A DNA stretch of 64,000 nt from an uncultured Bacteroidales bacterium (GTDB lineage: Bacteria; Bacteroidota; Bacteroidia; Bacteroidales; Bacteroidaceae), in the NCBI GenBank assembly GCA_902775975.1, contig CACYOC010000003.1, positions 80,939-144,938 on the forward strand, written 5' to 3'. Positions 34,626-41,999 of this stretch are shown here, in pieces (positions within the stretch are counted from its first letter, which is position 1; each line of letters begins with the position of its first letter). Under the pieces are notes generated by a model. It had not been told where the DNA came from, made no database searches, and saw only the letters and a list, made by a program, of their open reading frames with translations. Position numbers and translations under genes: made by a program.

Positions 34626-35546
34626 TCACTCTTCGGAGTGGGCTTTTTGGGGTTTACCGTTTCTCGGATGCTTCATGATTTCTTGTTTCAGCACCGTCAT
34701 GTCCATGTGGGTATAAAGCTCGGTGGTGCCGATGCTCTCATGACCTAACAGTGCCTGGATGGCACGGAGGTCGGCACCGCCTTCGAGCAGTGCCGTGGCG
34801 AAGGAGTGGCGCAGCGTGTGCGGCGAGATGGTCTTCGTGATGCCTGCTGCCACTGCCTGCTGCTTCACCATGAGGAGTATCATGACCCTTGTGAGGTGCT
34901 TGCCGCGACGGTTCAGGAAGACGTAGTCCTCCTCGCCGGGCTTGATGTTCATCAGGTTACGATCGACGAACCACAGCTTCAGCAGCTTGATGGCTTTCTT
35001 CGAGATGGGTACCAGGCGCTCCTTGGAGCCCTTACCCATGATGCGGACGAAGCGTTCCTCGAGGAACAGGTCGGTGAGCTTCAGCGTCACCAGTTCCGTG
35101 ACGCGCAGGCCGCAGCTGAAGAGCACCTCGATGATGGCGCGGTTGCGGTGACCCTCCCATTTCGACACGTCGATGCTCGCCTCCAAGGCATCGACCTCGG
35201 CTACTGTCAGCACCTCGGGCAGGTGTTCGCCCAAGACGGGCGACTCCAGCAGTTCCGTAGGGTCGTCGTCACGGTAGCCGTCTAACTGCAGGAAGCGGTA
35301 GAACGAGCGCACGCCGCTGAGGATGCGGCATTGCGAGCGCGGTCCTATGCCGATGTCGTGCAGCGTGGCGGCAAAGTGCTGTAGGTCTGGCAGCTCTACC
35401 GTCATCACGCTCTTGCCCTCGTGTTCGAGGTATGCTAACAGTTTCTGCAGATCGCGACCGTAGGCCTCTAACGTGTTGGGTGAGAAGCCCCGTTGCAACT
35501 TGAGGTAGCGCTGATACGCCCTGACGATATCACTCTGTTCCTTCAT
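34626..35546 (-). CDS. xerD: tyrosine recombinase XerD/XerC
   Basis: Site-specific recombinase expected to resolve chromosome dimers at dif with a partner. The 306 residues are normal. All catalytic residues are present: R148 (SCGLRVTEL), K172 (GKGSKERL), H243 and R246 (SPHTLRHSFA), H269 (LLGHESIG) and the nucleophile Y278 (TTELYTHMD). An N-terminal core-binding SAM-like domain covers about 1-100. It is alone, with no integron or phage genes nearby, so a housekeeping role fits better than an integrase. The last codons (KAHSEE and stop) lie in a sequence also used as a terminator at 31225. Confidence 0.92.
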   Translation of the reverse strand: MKEQSDIVRAYQRYLKLQRGFSPNTLEAYGRDLQKLLAYLEHEGKSVMTVELPDLQHFAATLHDIGIGPRSQCRILSGVRSFYRFLQLDGYRDDDPTELLESPVLGEHLPEVLTVAEVDALEASIDVSKWEGHRNRAIIEVLFSCGLRVTELVTLKLTDLFLEERFVRIMGKGSKERLVPISKKAIKLLKLWFVDRNLMNIKPGEEDYVFLNRRGKHLTRVMILLMVKQQAVAAGITKTISPHTLRHSFATALLEGGADLRAIQALLGHESIGTTELYTHMDMTVLKQEIMKHPRNGKPQKAHSEE

Positions 35547-35566
35547 CGTTCTGTACTATTGCGTTG

Positions 35567-35597
35567 CAAAATTATAAAAAGTTGAGTGAAATACAAA
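35567..35597 (-). promoter_or_regulatory. xerD promoter
   Basis: On the - strand TTTG (35594-35597), a 19-base spacer, TAATTTTG (35567-35574), about 20 bases before the start codon. Confidence 0.75.
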
Positions 35598-35614
35598 AGG
35601 AAAGCTCGCTTTTC

Positions 35615-35645
35615 TTTGCATTATCATTTTTTCTTATTACTTTTG
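35615..35645 (+). promoter_or_regulatory. ridA promoter
   Basis: TTTG (35615-35618), a 19-base spacer, TACTTTTG (35638-35645): consensus, 28 bases before ridA. Confidence 0.8.
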
Positions 35646-35673
35646 CAGAGAGTTAAACCAAACACAAAAGGAT

Positions 35674-36051
35674 ATGAAACAAGTTATCAGCACCCCACAG
35701 GCTCCCGCAGCCATCGGTCCCTACAGTCAGGCTATCCGTATCGGTTCAATGGTATATACCTCCGGACAGCTGCCCATCGACCCCGCCACCGGCCAGTTTC
35801 CGCAGGGCGGCATCGAGGAACAGACGCGCCAGTCGCTGCGCAATGTGCAGGCTATTCTTGACGCCGCAGGACTCTCCATGGCGCAGGTAGTGAAGACCAC
35901 CGTCTTCCTGGCCGACATGAACGACTTCGCCGCCATGAATGCCGTCTATTCCGAGTTCTTCTCCGAGCCCTTCCCTGCGCGCTCTGCCGTCGCCGTGAAG
36001 ACGCTGCCCAAGAATGCGTTGGTGGAAATAGAGGTCGTGGCAGGGGAGTGA
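35674..36051 (+). CDS. ridA: RidA-family enamine/imine deaminase
   Basis: A 125-residue trimeric enzyme that hydrolyses reactive enamines and imines released by PLP enzymes. Family signature stretches include IGPYSQAIRIG (about 14-24), YTSGQLPIDP, IEEQTRQSLRNVQAIL and, at the end, RSAVAVKTLPKNALVEIEVV, with the substrate-binding arginine in ARSAV. Length and start (MKQVISTPQAPAAIGPYSQA) are typical. The stop TGA shares its last base with the ung ATG, so the two are co-translated. Confidence 0.95.
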   Translation: MKQVISTPQAPAAIGPYSQAIRIGSMVYTSGQLPIDPATGQFPQGGIEEQTRQSLRNVQAILDAAGLSMAQVVKTTVFLADMNDFAAMNAVYSEFFSEPFPARSAVAVKTLPKNALVEIEVVAGE

Positions 36052-36719
36052 TGATGAACGTAAAGATAGAACAGTCGTGGAAGGAGCAGCTGGCGGAGGA
36101 GTTCGCAAAACCGTACTTCGAGCAGCTGGCGGAGGCGGTACGCAGGGAGTACCGCACGACGACGTGCTACCCTCCGGCGGCGCTGATATTCAACGCCTTT
36201 AACCTGTGTCCCTTCGACCAGGTGAGGGTGGTGATCATCGGACAGGACCCCTACCACGAACCGGGACAGGCACACGGCCTGAGCTTCTCGGTGCAGGACG
36301 GTGTGGCACTGCCGCCATCGCTGCAGAACATCTTCAAGGAGATAGCACAGGACACGGGCGCCACGATGCCGACATCGGGAAACTTGGAGCGGTGGGCGCG
36401 CCAGGGTGTGCTGCTGCTGAACGCCACGCTGACGGTGAGGGCGCACGAGGCGAACAGCCACGCCGCATTAGGGTGGCAGCGCTTCACGGATGCCGCCATC
36501 CAGGCGATAGCAACGAAGCGTGAGCACGTGGTATATATGCTGTGGGGCGGTAACGCACGCCGCAAGGCGCAGATGATTGACCGTCAGCGCAACCTGGTGC
36601 TGGAGTCGGTACATCCCTCGCCACTGTCTGCCAACCGTGGCGGCTGGTTCGGCGAGCATCAGTTCTCACGGTGTAATGCCTATTTGCGGGGATTAGGGAT
36701 GAAAGAAATAGAGTGGTAA
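36051..36719 (+). CDS. ung: uracil-DNA glycosylase
   Basis: Family 1 UDG that excises uracil from DNA to begin base excision repair; 222 residues. The water-activating motif is GQDPYHEPGQAHGLSFSV, and the C-terminal minor-groove loop is HPSPLSANRGGWFG. FNLCPFDQVRVVI precedes the first motif. ATGs at 36051 and 36054 or a GTG at 36048 could start it; I choose 36051 because it overlaps the ridA stop. The local sequence is richer in GC than most of the window. A C-rich repeat element begins immediately after the stop. Confidence 0.96.
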   Translation: MMNVKIEQSWKEQLAEEFAKPYFEQLAEAVRREYRTTTCYPPAALIFNAFNLCPFDQVRVVIIGQDPYHEPGQAHGLSFSVQDGVALPPSLQNIFKEIAQDTGATMPTSGNLERWARQGVLLLNATLTVRAHEANSHAALGWQRFTDAAIQAIATKREHVVYMLWGGNARRKAQMIDRQRNLVLESVHPSPLSANRGGWFGEHQFSRCNAYLRGLGMKEIEW

Positions 36720-36910
36720 AAGCCCACCCCCAGCCCCTCCCGGGGGGGAGGGGAGTTAGTTTAGAGTTTAAAGTTTAGAGTTTAGAGTCAGTTTAAAGTT
36801 GAGAGTTTAAAGAGTTTAGGGGTAATCATAATTCCTAATACCTAATTCCTAATTCCTAATTTAATCTCTCTGTGTCTCTGTCTCTCTGTGTTTAAATTAA
36901 AAAAAGAATA
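36720..36910 (+). repeat. composite repeat block 2 (C-rich, AGTTTA, AATTCCT, CTCTGT)
   Basis: Begins directly after the ung stop with the same C-rich element (36720-36756), then AGTTTAGAGTTTAAAG units, GGTAATCATAATTCC, AATTCCT units, CTCTCTGTGTCTCTGT units and TGTGTTTAAA up to the next ATG. It differs from block 1 mainly in unit counts. Confidence 0.9.
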
Positions 36911-37540
36911 ATGAAGATACCACCGATATTAGAGATAGGAGGCGTGCTGATTTCGTCGGACATTCTGACGGAGTGTTTCTGCTGCGACTACGAGAAGTGT
37001 AAGGGCATCTGCTGCGTGGAGGGTACGGCGGGAGCTCCCGTGACGATGGACGAGATAGCGGCGATGGAGGACAGGCTTGACGAGGTGTGGCCGCTGTTGT
37101 CGGCCTCGGCACAGAGCGTCATCGACCGCCAGGGCGTGGCGTATGCCGACGAGGAAGGCGACATGGTGACGAGCATCGTGCGCGGCAAGGAGTGTGTGTT
37201 TGCCAAGGAGAATGACGGCTGCTGGCTGTGTATGTTGGAGAAGCAGTACCGTGAGAAGAATCCCTCATTTTCTCATTCTCTCAATTTCTCATTCTCTCAT
37301 TCTCTCAATTTCTCAAAGCCTATCAGCTGTGCGCTGTATCCTATCCGTGAGAAGAACTTCGGCAACGGACTGATAGGGCTGAACTACCACCGGTGGGACA
37401 TCTGCCGCGAGGGGCGCGAAAAAGGGAAGGCGCTGGGCCTTCCCGTATATCAGTTTCTGAAGGAACCGCTGATTCGCCGTTTCGGGCAGCAGTGGTACGA
37501 CGAGCTCTGTGACGTGGCTCAGCAGTTGCTGGAGCCGTAG
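36911..37540 (+). CDS. DUF3109 family protein
   Basis: A 209-residue cysteine-rich cytosolic protein of the DUF3109 family, common in Bacteroidota and of unknown function. Cysteines are arranged as ECFCCDYEKCKGICCVEG (about 21-38), GKECVF, DGCWLCML, SCALYPI and DICREG, which looks like metal or iron-sulfur binding and resembles the YkgJ-like zinc/iron proteins. At about residues 118-136 an in-frame TCTCATTCTCTCAATT repeat adds SHSLNFSFSHSLNFS, between two conserved segments. The repeat does not touch a cysteine. Preceded by composite repeat block 2. Confidence 0.85.
   Translation: MKIPPILEIGGVLISSDILTECFCCDYEKCKGICCVEGTAGAPVTMDEIAAMEDRLDEVWPLLSASAQSVIDRQGVAYADEEGDMVTSIVRGKECVFAKENDGCWLCMLEKQYREKNPSFSHSLNFSFSHSLNFSKPISCALYPIREKNFGNGLIGLNYHRWDICREGREKGKALGLPVYQFLKEPLIRRFGQQWYDELCDVAQQLLEP
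37263..37317 (+). repeat. TTTCTCATTCTC repeat inside the DUF3109 gene
   Basis: Alternating TCTCATTC and TCAATTTC units over 55 bases, in frame, encoding SHSLNFS twice. On the opposite strand the unit reads GAGAAATTGAGAAAATGAG, the family found at 57730-57788 and 55491-55535. Confidence 0.88.
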
Positions 37541-37561
37541 GCAGGGCGGCTGACGAAGACG

Positions 37562-38440
37562 TCAGCTCTTGCGGAACTCAGAAGGACTCATGCCCGTATG
37601 TTCCTTGAAGTATTTGCCCAGGAACGACTGGTTGGCGAAGTGTAGCTCGTCGGCAATCTCCTTGATGCTCTTCGTGGAGTTCTTCAGCAGCACGCGGGCT
37701 TCGAGGATGACGTAATTGTCAATCCACTCCGTAGGGGTGCGCTTCGACGTCTTCTTGACGACCTCGGAGAGGTATTTCGGCGTGATGTTGAGTTGCTCGG
37801 CATACCAGCTGACGCGGCGCTCGTGACGGAAGTTCTGCTCCAGGACGCGGATGAACTTGGCGAAGAAGGCATCGGCACGGGTCTGCACCTTCTGGTCTTG
37901 CTGCTCCACCCGGTAGATGACGCCCGACATGTCGTAGAACATGGCCAGCAGCGTGGCCTTCACCAGCTCCGTACGATAGGGGTGCTGGTGGTTGGACATC
38001 TTCTCAAGGATGGTCTGGAAGTAGTTGCTGTAGGTCTGCACCTCGGCAGGCGTCAGGTGCACCACGGGGTTGTTCATGGAGAACAGCAGCAGCGAGGAGA
38101 CGTTCTTGACGTTCTGCACGAAGTCGTGGTAGAACTCGGTGCGTACCATGATGGTCTGACACAGGAAGTCGGGAGATTCCACATACTGGCTTACGAGGTG
38201 GCGCTCGGAGATGAACAACAGGTCGCCTGGTTCGACGGTCTGCTCGTGGGTGTCGATGCAGTACTGTGCGTTGCCACGTATGCAGAGCGCCATGAGCGTG
38301 AAGTTCATGCGCAGGGGCTCGCTGGAAGTGGTGTCCTTCGTGATGTGGTCAGTCAGCAGCAGACCTTCTTCCATGTAGTGGGAAGCCCCCCAGTGGCGGG
38401 CTTCCTCAAGGGTGATATCTATGATGTTGTGTGTTGACAT
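37562..38440 (-). CDS. AraC-family transcriptional regulator
   Basis: A 292-residue regulator from the ATG at 38440 (MSTHNIIDITLEEARHW); a longer frame would overlap gyrB. The N-terminal half is a cupin-like sensor domain (YCIDTHEQTVEPGDLLFIS). The C-terminal AraC/XylS DNA-binding domain has two helix-turn-helices: WYAEQLNITPKYLSEVVKKT and KEIADELHFANQSFLGKYFK, ending GMSPSEFRKS. It starts one base after the gyrB stop on the same strand, so the two are probably transcribed together although unrelated in function. Target genes are not evident. Confidence 0.9.
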   Translation of the reverse strand: MSTHNIIDITLEEARHWGASHYMEEGLLLTDHITKDTTSSEPLRMNFTLMALCIRGNAQYCIDTHEQTVEPGDLLFISERHLVSQYVESPDFLCQTIMVRTEFYHDFVQNVKNVSSLLLFSMNNPVVHLTPAEVQTYSNYFQTILEKMSNHQHPYRTELVKATLLAMFYDMSGVIYRVEQQDQKVQTRADAFFAKFIRVLEQNFRHERRVSWYAEQLNITPKYLSEVVKKTSKRTPTEWIDNYVILEARVLLKNSTKSIKEIADELHFANQSFLGKYFKEHTGMSPSEFRKS

Positions 38441-38441
38441 G

Positions 38442-40412
38442 CTAAGCGTCGATATTGGCGTAAGTAGCATTCTTTTCAATGAACTGGCGGCGGGGCTCTA
38501 CGTCGTCGCCCATGAGCATGGAGAAGATTTCGTCAGCCTCGGCGGCATTCTCGATGGTCACCTGCTTCAGCAGACGGTTCTCAGGATTCATCGTCGTCTC
38601 CCACAGCTGCTCGGGGTTCATCTCACCAAGACCTTTGTAGCGCTGGGTGTGGAAACCGGAGGAGTTCTCGTCGCCGGCAACATACTTGTCGATGAATGCC
38701 TGGCGCTGCTGGTCGGTATAGCAGTACTCGGAGACTTTCTTGTAGGTACACTTGTAGAGTGGGGGAGTGGCGATGTAGAGGTGGCCGCCCTGGATTACCT
38801 GCGGCATGAAGCGGTAGAAGAGTGTCATGATGAGCGTGTCGATGTGAGAACCATCGACGTCGGCATCGGTCATGATGATAATCTTGTCGTAGCGCAGCTT
38901 ATCGATGTTGGCCTCGCGGTCGCCCTCGCCATCGACGCCAAAGCGCACACCGATGGACTGGATGATGTTCATCACGGACTCTGCCTCGAAGACACGGTGC
39001 CACTGCACCTTCTCGACGTTCAGAATCTTACCGCGCAGCGGCAGGATAGCCTGGAAGTGGCGGTCGCGGCCCTGCTTGGCAGAGCCACCGGCGGAGTCAC
39101 CCTCGACGAGGAATATCTCGCAGACCTTCGGGTCTTTCTCGGAACAGTCGGCGAGCTTGCCGGGCAGTCCGCCACCGGTCATGGGGTTCTTGCGCTGCAC
39201 ACTCTCGCGGGCCTTGCGGGCGGCGATACGTGCGGTAGCAGCGAGCACCACCTTCTCGCAAATCTGCTTGGCCTCCTTCGGGTGCTCTTCCAGGTAGTTG
39301 GTCAGCGCCTCGCCGACAGCCTGCTGTACGGCACCGGCCACCTCGCTGTTGCCGAGCTTGGTCTTTGTCTGACCCTCGAACTGAGGCTCAGCGACCTTGA
39401 TGGAGATGACGGCGGTGAGACCTTCGCGGAAGTCGTCGCCGGCAAGCTCTATCTTTGCCTTCTCAATCTGCTTGGAGATGTTGGGGTCTTCCTCGGCATA
39501 CTTCTTCAGCGTACGCGTCAGCGCCATGCGGAAACCCTGCAGGTGGGTACCACCCTCGATGGTGTTGATATTGTTAACGTAAGAGTGGATGTTCTCGGAA
39601 TAGTCGGTATTATACATCACGGCGACCTCGATGGGAACACCCTGCTTCTCGGTCTTCAGGTAGATGACATCGTCGAAGAGGTGCGTGCGGTGACGGTCAA
39701 CGTAGCGCACGAACTCCTTCAGACCCTCCTTGGCGTGGAACACCTCTTCCTTGAGGTTGCCTTCCTCGTCAGGACGCATGTCCTTCAGCGTGATGGTGAT
39801 GCCGGCATTCAGATATGCCAACTCGCGCATGCGCTTGGCGATGATGTCGTATTTGTATTCGGTAGTGGTGAAGATGGTGCCGTCAGGCCAGAACTGCTGA
39901 CGTGTACCGGTCTGGTCGGTGTCGCCGACAATCTTCACGTCGTACAGGGGCTTGCCCTTCTCGTATTCCTGCTGGTAGATGTGTCCGTTGCGGAATACCT
40001 GTGACATCATGTGCGTCGAGAGGGCGTTGACACAGCTGACACCCACACCATGCAGACCTCCGGAGACCTTGTAGGAACCCTTGTCGAACTTACCACCGGC
40101 GTGCAGCACCGTCATGACGACCTCGAGGGCTGACTTGTGCATCTTCTCGTGCTCATCGACGGGAATACCACGACCGTTGTCCTGAACGGTGATGGAGCCG
40201 TCTTCGTTGATAGTCACCTCGATGTGTGTACAGTAACCGGCCATCGCCTCGTCGATAGAGTTATCGACAGTCTCGTTCACAAGGTGATGAAGTCCTTTCT
40301 CACTGATATCGCCGATGTACATAGCAGGGCGCTTGCGCACGGCTTCTAATCCTTCAAGTACCTGAATATTACTCGCGGAATAGTTGTTAACTTTGTTTTG
40401 TTCTTCTGCCAT
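38442..40412 (-). CDS. gyrB: DNA gyrase subunit B
   Basis: ATPase and strand-passage subunit of gyrase, 656 residues from the ATG at 40412 (MAEEQNKVNNYSASNIQ); the TTG at 40442 lies in the promoter. The GHKL ATPase has ETVDNSIDEAMAG and DNGRGIPVD, with GGLHGVGVSCVNALS as the lid. The TOPRIM domain has EGDSAGGSAKQGRDR and TDADVDGSHI. The C-terminal QRYKGLGEMNPEQLWETTM is the GyrA-contact part. gyrA is not in the window. A 530-codon open frame on the other strand is a shadow of this gene. Confidence 0.97.
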   Translation of the reverse strand: MAEEQNKVNNYSASNIQVLEGLEAVRKRPAMYIGDISEKGLHHLVNETVDNSIDEAMAGYCTHIEVTINEDGSITVQDNGRGIPVDEHEKMHKSALEVVMTVLHAGGKFDKGSYKVSGGLHGVGVSCVNALSTHMMSQVFRNGHIYQQEYEKGKPLYDVKIVGDTDQTGTRQQFWPDGTIFTTTEYKYDIIAKRMRELAYLNAGITITLKDMRPDEEGNLKEEVFHAKEGLKEFVRYVDRHRTHLFDDVIYLKTEKQGVPIEVAVMYNTDYSENIHSYVNNINTIEGGTHLQGFRMALTRTLKKYAEEDPNISKQIEKAKIELAGDDFREGLTAVISIKVAEPQFEGQTKTKLGNSEVAGAVQQAVGEALTNYLEEHPKEAKQICEKVVLAATARIAARKARESVQRKNPMTGGGLPGKLADCSEKDPKVCEIFLVEGDSAGGSAKQGRDRHFQAILPLRGKILNVEKVQWHRVFEAESVMNIIQSIGVRFGVDGEGDREANIDKLRYDKIIIMTDADVDGSHIDTLIMTLFYRFMPQVIQGGHLYIATPPLYKCTYKKVSEYCYTDQQRQAFIDKYVAGDENSSGFHTQRYKGLGEMNPEQLWETTMNPENRLLKQVTIENAAEADEIFSMLMGDDVEPRRQFIEKNATYANIDA

Positions 40413-40439
40413 TGTTAGAAATATCTCAATTTTAGGTTG

Positions 40440-40447
40440 CAAAGTTA
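40440..40447 (-). promoter_or_regulatory. -7 box of gyrB promoter
   Basis: TAACTTTG on the - strand followed by CAACC, 27 bases before the gyrB ATG. No clear TTTG upstream. Confidence 0.6.
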
Positions 40448-40484
40448 CGAATTAAATACGACTTAAACGAATTTTTAAACATAA

Positions 40485-40521
40485 AAAAAGACTGCAAATT
40501 GTTAAGAATTGCAGTCTTTTT
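40485..40521 (-). terminator. terminator after rpsT
   Basis: AAAAAGACTGCAA and TTGCAGTCTTTTT form a 13-bp stem with an 11-base loop. It lies 18 bases beyond the rpsT stop and before the gyrB promoter. Confidence 0.9.
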
Positions 40522-40538
40522 ATTTTTTGAGGGTGTTT

Positions 40539-40793
40539 TTACCCCAATTTGCTGATGTGTTCGCAAAGACTTGACTTCAGGTTGGCAGCCTTATTCTTAT
40601 GAATAATGTTGTTCTTGACCAGCTTGTCGAGCATCTTCTGTACCTTGGGATACAGGGCAACGGCCTCGTCCTTGTTTGTCATGGCACGCAGCTTACGAAC
40701 GGCGTTGCGCATGGTCTTTGCATAGTAGTGATTGTGTTCAGCTTTCTTCTGATCCTGACGAATTCTCTTCAGGGATGACTTGTGGTTTGCCAT
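40539..40793 (-). CDS. rpsT: 30S ribosomal protein S20
   Basis: An 84-residue basic primary-binding protein of the small subunit. The start [20 protein letters not shown] and the segments [13 protein letters not shown] and [12 protein letters not shown] are typical. It lies downstream of tRNA-Glu on the same strand and is followed by a strong terminator. The 146-base leader between the tRNA and the gene includes a very GC-rich stretch that may fold. Confidence 0.96.
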   Translation of the reverse strand: MANHKSSLKRIRQDQKKAEHNHYYAKTMRNAVRKLRAMTNKDEAVALYPKVQKMLDKLVKNNIIHKNKAANLKSSLCEHISKLG

Positions 40794-40826
40794 TTTAATT
40801 TTTGTTTTTTAAATTGTTTAACTTAA

Positions 40827-40918
40827 AGCTTGTGGGTCTTGCGCCGCGGTTGCCGGGCTGCCCTGGGCGGGTTTTTACACCCTCTGTCACCGCGTCCCGT
40901 TGCCGGTAGCACTTGGCT
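40827..40918 (-). other. GC-rich, possibly structured segment before rpsT
   Basis: Between tRNA-Glu and rpsT, about 90 bases are far richer in GC than the surroundings. On the - strand it contains CCGGCAACGGGACGCGG and, 40 bases on, CCCGGCAACCGCGGCGC. It might be a regulatory leader for S20 or a remnant of processing signals; I do not recognise a named RNA family. Confidence 0.35.
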
Positions 40919-40939
40919 GTGCAGATGACAGATTTAATG

Positions 40940-41011
40940 TAGTCCCTAGGAGAGTCGAACTCCTCTTTAGAGAATGAAAATCTCTCGTCCTAACCGATAG
41001 ACGAAGGGACC
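40940..41011 (-). tRNA. tRNA-Glu (anticodon UUC)
   Basis: On the - strand: acceptor GGTCCCT paired with AGGGACT (G-U at the end pair), D arm GTCTATCGGTTAGGAC, anticodon stem AGAGA/TCTCT with loop TTTTCAT giving TTC, variable loop AAAG, T arm AGGAG/CTCCT with loop TTCGACT. 72 bases including the discriminator A; CCA is not encoded. A TACCTTTG box (41032-41039, -) lies 20 bases upstream. Confidence 0.95.
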
Positions 41012-41031
41012 AGTGCGCTCAAAAGCGGGTG

Positions 41032-41039
41032 CAAAGGTA
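41032..41039 (-). promoter_or_regulatory. -7 box of the tRNA-Glu promoter
   Basis: TACCTTTG on the - strand, 20 bases before the tRNA 5' end; probably also drives rpsT by read-through. Confidence 0.6.
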
Positions 41040-41047
41040 CAAAATAA

Positions 41048-41088
41048 AGTGAAAAGGGGAGAGTGAAAAGTGAAAAATTTGCTTCCGC
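41048..41088 (+). repeat. GTGAAAAGT repeat, intergenic copy
   Basis: AGTGAAAAGGGGAGAGTG and GTGAAAAGTGAAAAATTTGC then TTCCGC. The end word GTGAAAAATTTGCTTCCGC matches 33900-33915 and the inverted copy at 45231-45250. Confidence 0.85.
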
Positions 41089-41167
41089 AACCCTAATATT
41101 TAACTTTTATTTGCATCTTCGCTGCAAAAATTTCCTCGTTTTTGGTCCTCAATTGCCGATTCTTTAT

Positions 41168-41175
41168 TAACTTTG
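41168..41175 (+). promoter_or_regulatory. -7 box of recO promoter
   Basis: TAACTTTG, with TTTG 23 bases upstream (41141-41144, slightly far). The recO ATG follows after only 5 bases, so the mRNA is predicted to be leaderless. Confidence 0.6.
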
Positions 41176-41180
41176 TGCCC

Positions 41181-41951
41181 ATGTTAGTGAAGACGCAGGC
41201 CATTGTGCTGCACAGTATCAAGTACGGAGAGACGCGCATCATCGTCGATATGTTTACTCGCGAGGCGGGCAGACTGTCGTTCATCGTCGCGGTACCGAAG
41301 ACGACGAAAGGACACCTGAAGAAGCAGTACTTCCAACCGATGACACTCTTGGAGGTGGAGTGCGACGTGCGGCAGCGCGTGCAGTTGCAGAAACTAAAGG
41401 ACGCGCGGCTGCTGTCGGCATACGCCACCATTCCCTTCAATCCCGAGAAACTGGCGATATCGCTCTTCACGGCAGAATTCCTCTATCACGCCCTGCGCTC
41501 CGAACAGCAGAACGCACCGCTGTTCTCCTACATCTGCGACTCGATGTTGTGGCTCGATACGGTGGAAACGGGTTTTGCCAACTTCCACCTTACCTTCCTC
41601 ATGCGAATGAGCCGCTTCCTCGGGTTCTATCCGAACTTAGTAATCCCCTCCCAACCTCCCCGAGTAACCCCCTCCCAGCCTTCCCGAGGGGAGGAGCAGG
41701 AAATGTTTTTTGACTTGCGGGAGGGACAATTCTGCGAGGTGGCACCGCTGCATCGCGACTTCCTGCAACCTGCTGAGGCACAGCTCATTCACCAGCTGAT
41801 GCGCATGGACTTTCCGACGATGCACCTGTTCCGACTGTCGCACCACGACCGCAACCGCATCACCGAGGTGCTGCTGCACTATTTCCGTCTGCACATTCCG
41901 CAGTTTCCGGAACTGAAGAGTCTCGGTGTGCTGCAGGAGCTGTGGGGATAA
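41181..41951 (+). CDS. recO: DNA repair protein RecO
   Basis: Recombination mediator that, with RecR, loads RecA on gaps. 256 residues from the ATG at 41181. The N-terminal OB fold (MLVKTQAIVLHSIKYGETR, VDMFTREAGRLSFIV) is typical for Bacteroidota RecO. Residues about 155-172 (IPSQPPRVTPSQPSRGEE) come from an in-frame C-rich repeat (41643-41696) related to the stop-adjacent element. The C-terminal helical part ends FPELKSLGVLQELWG. I see no zinc-binding cysteine set. The likely promoter overlaps the start, so little or no leader is made. Confidence 0.93.
   Translation: MLVKTQAIVLHSIKYGETRIIVDMFTREAGRLSFIVAVPKTTKGHLKKQYFQPMTLLEVECDVRQRVQLQKLKDARLLSAYATIPFNPEKLAISLFTAEFLYHALRSEQQNAPLFSYICDSMLWLDTVETGFANFHLTFLMRMSRFLGFYPNLVIPSQPPRVTPSQPSRGEEQEMFFDLREGQFCEVAPLHRDFLQPAEAQLIHQLMRMDFPTMHLFRLSHHDRNRITEVLLHYFRLHIPQFPELKSLGVLQELWG
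41643..41696 (+). repeat. C-rich repeat inside recO
   Basis: CCCCTCCCAACCTCCCCGAG then CCCCCTCCCAGCCTTCCCGAGGGGAGG, two related units in frame. This is the same C-rich family as the stop-adjacent elements. Confidence 0.85.
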
Positions 41952-41999
41952 GGAAAAAGCACCGCCGTGGCATCAGGTGCCGCCGTCATCAACAGCGGA

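Noticed and set aside
34626-35546. XerD-like recombinase as an integrase of a mobile island
   Set aside because: No att-like direct repeats, tRNA junction or phage and conjugation genes are near; length and motifs fit housekeeping XerC/D.
38412-40004. 530-codon open frame opposite gyrB
   Set aside because: It is the complementary shadow of gyrB, with the hydrophobic Leu/Val-rich pattern typical of antisense frames, and gyrB has all family motifs.
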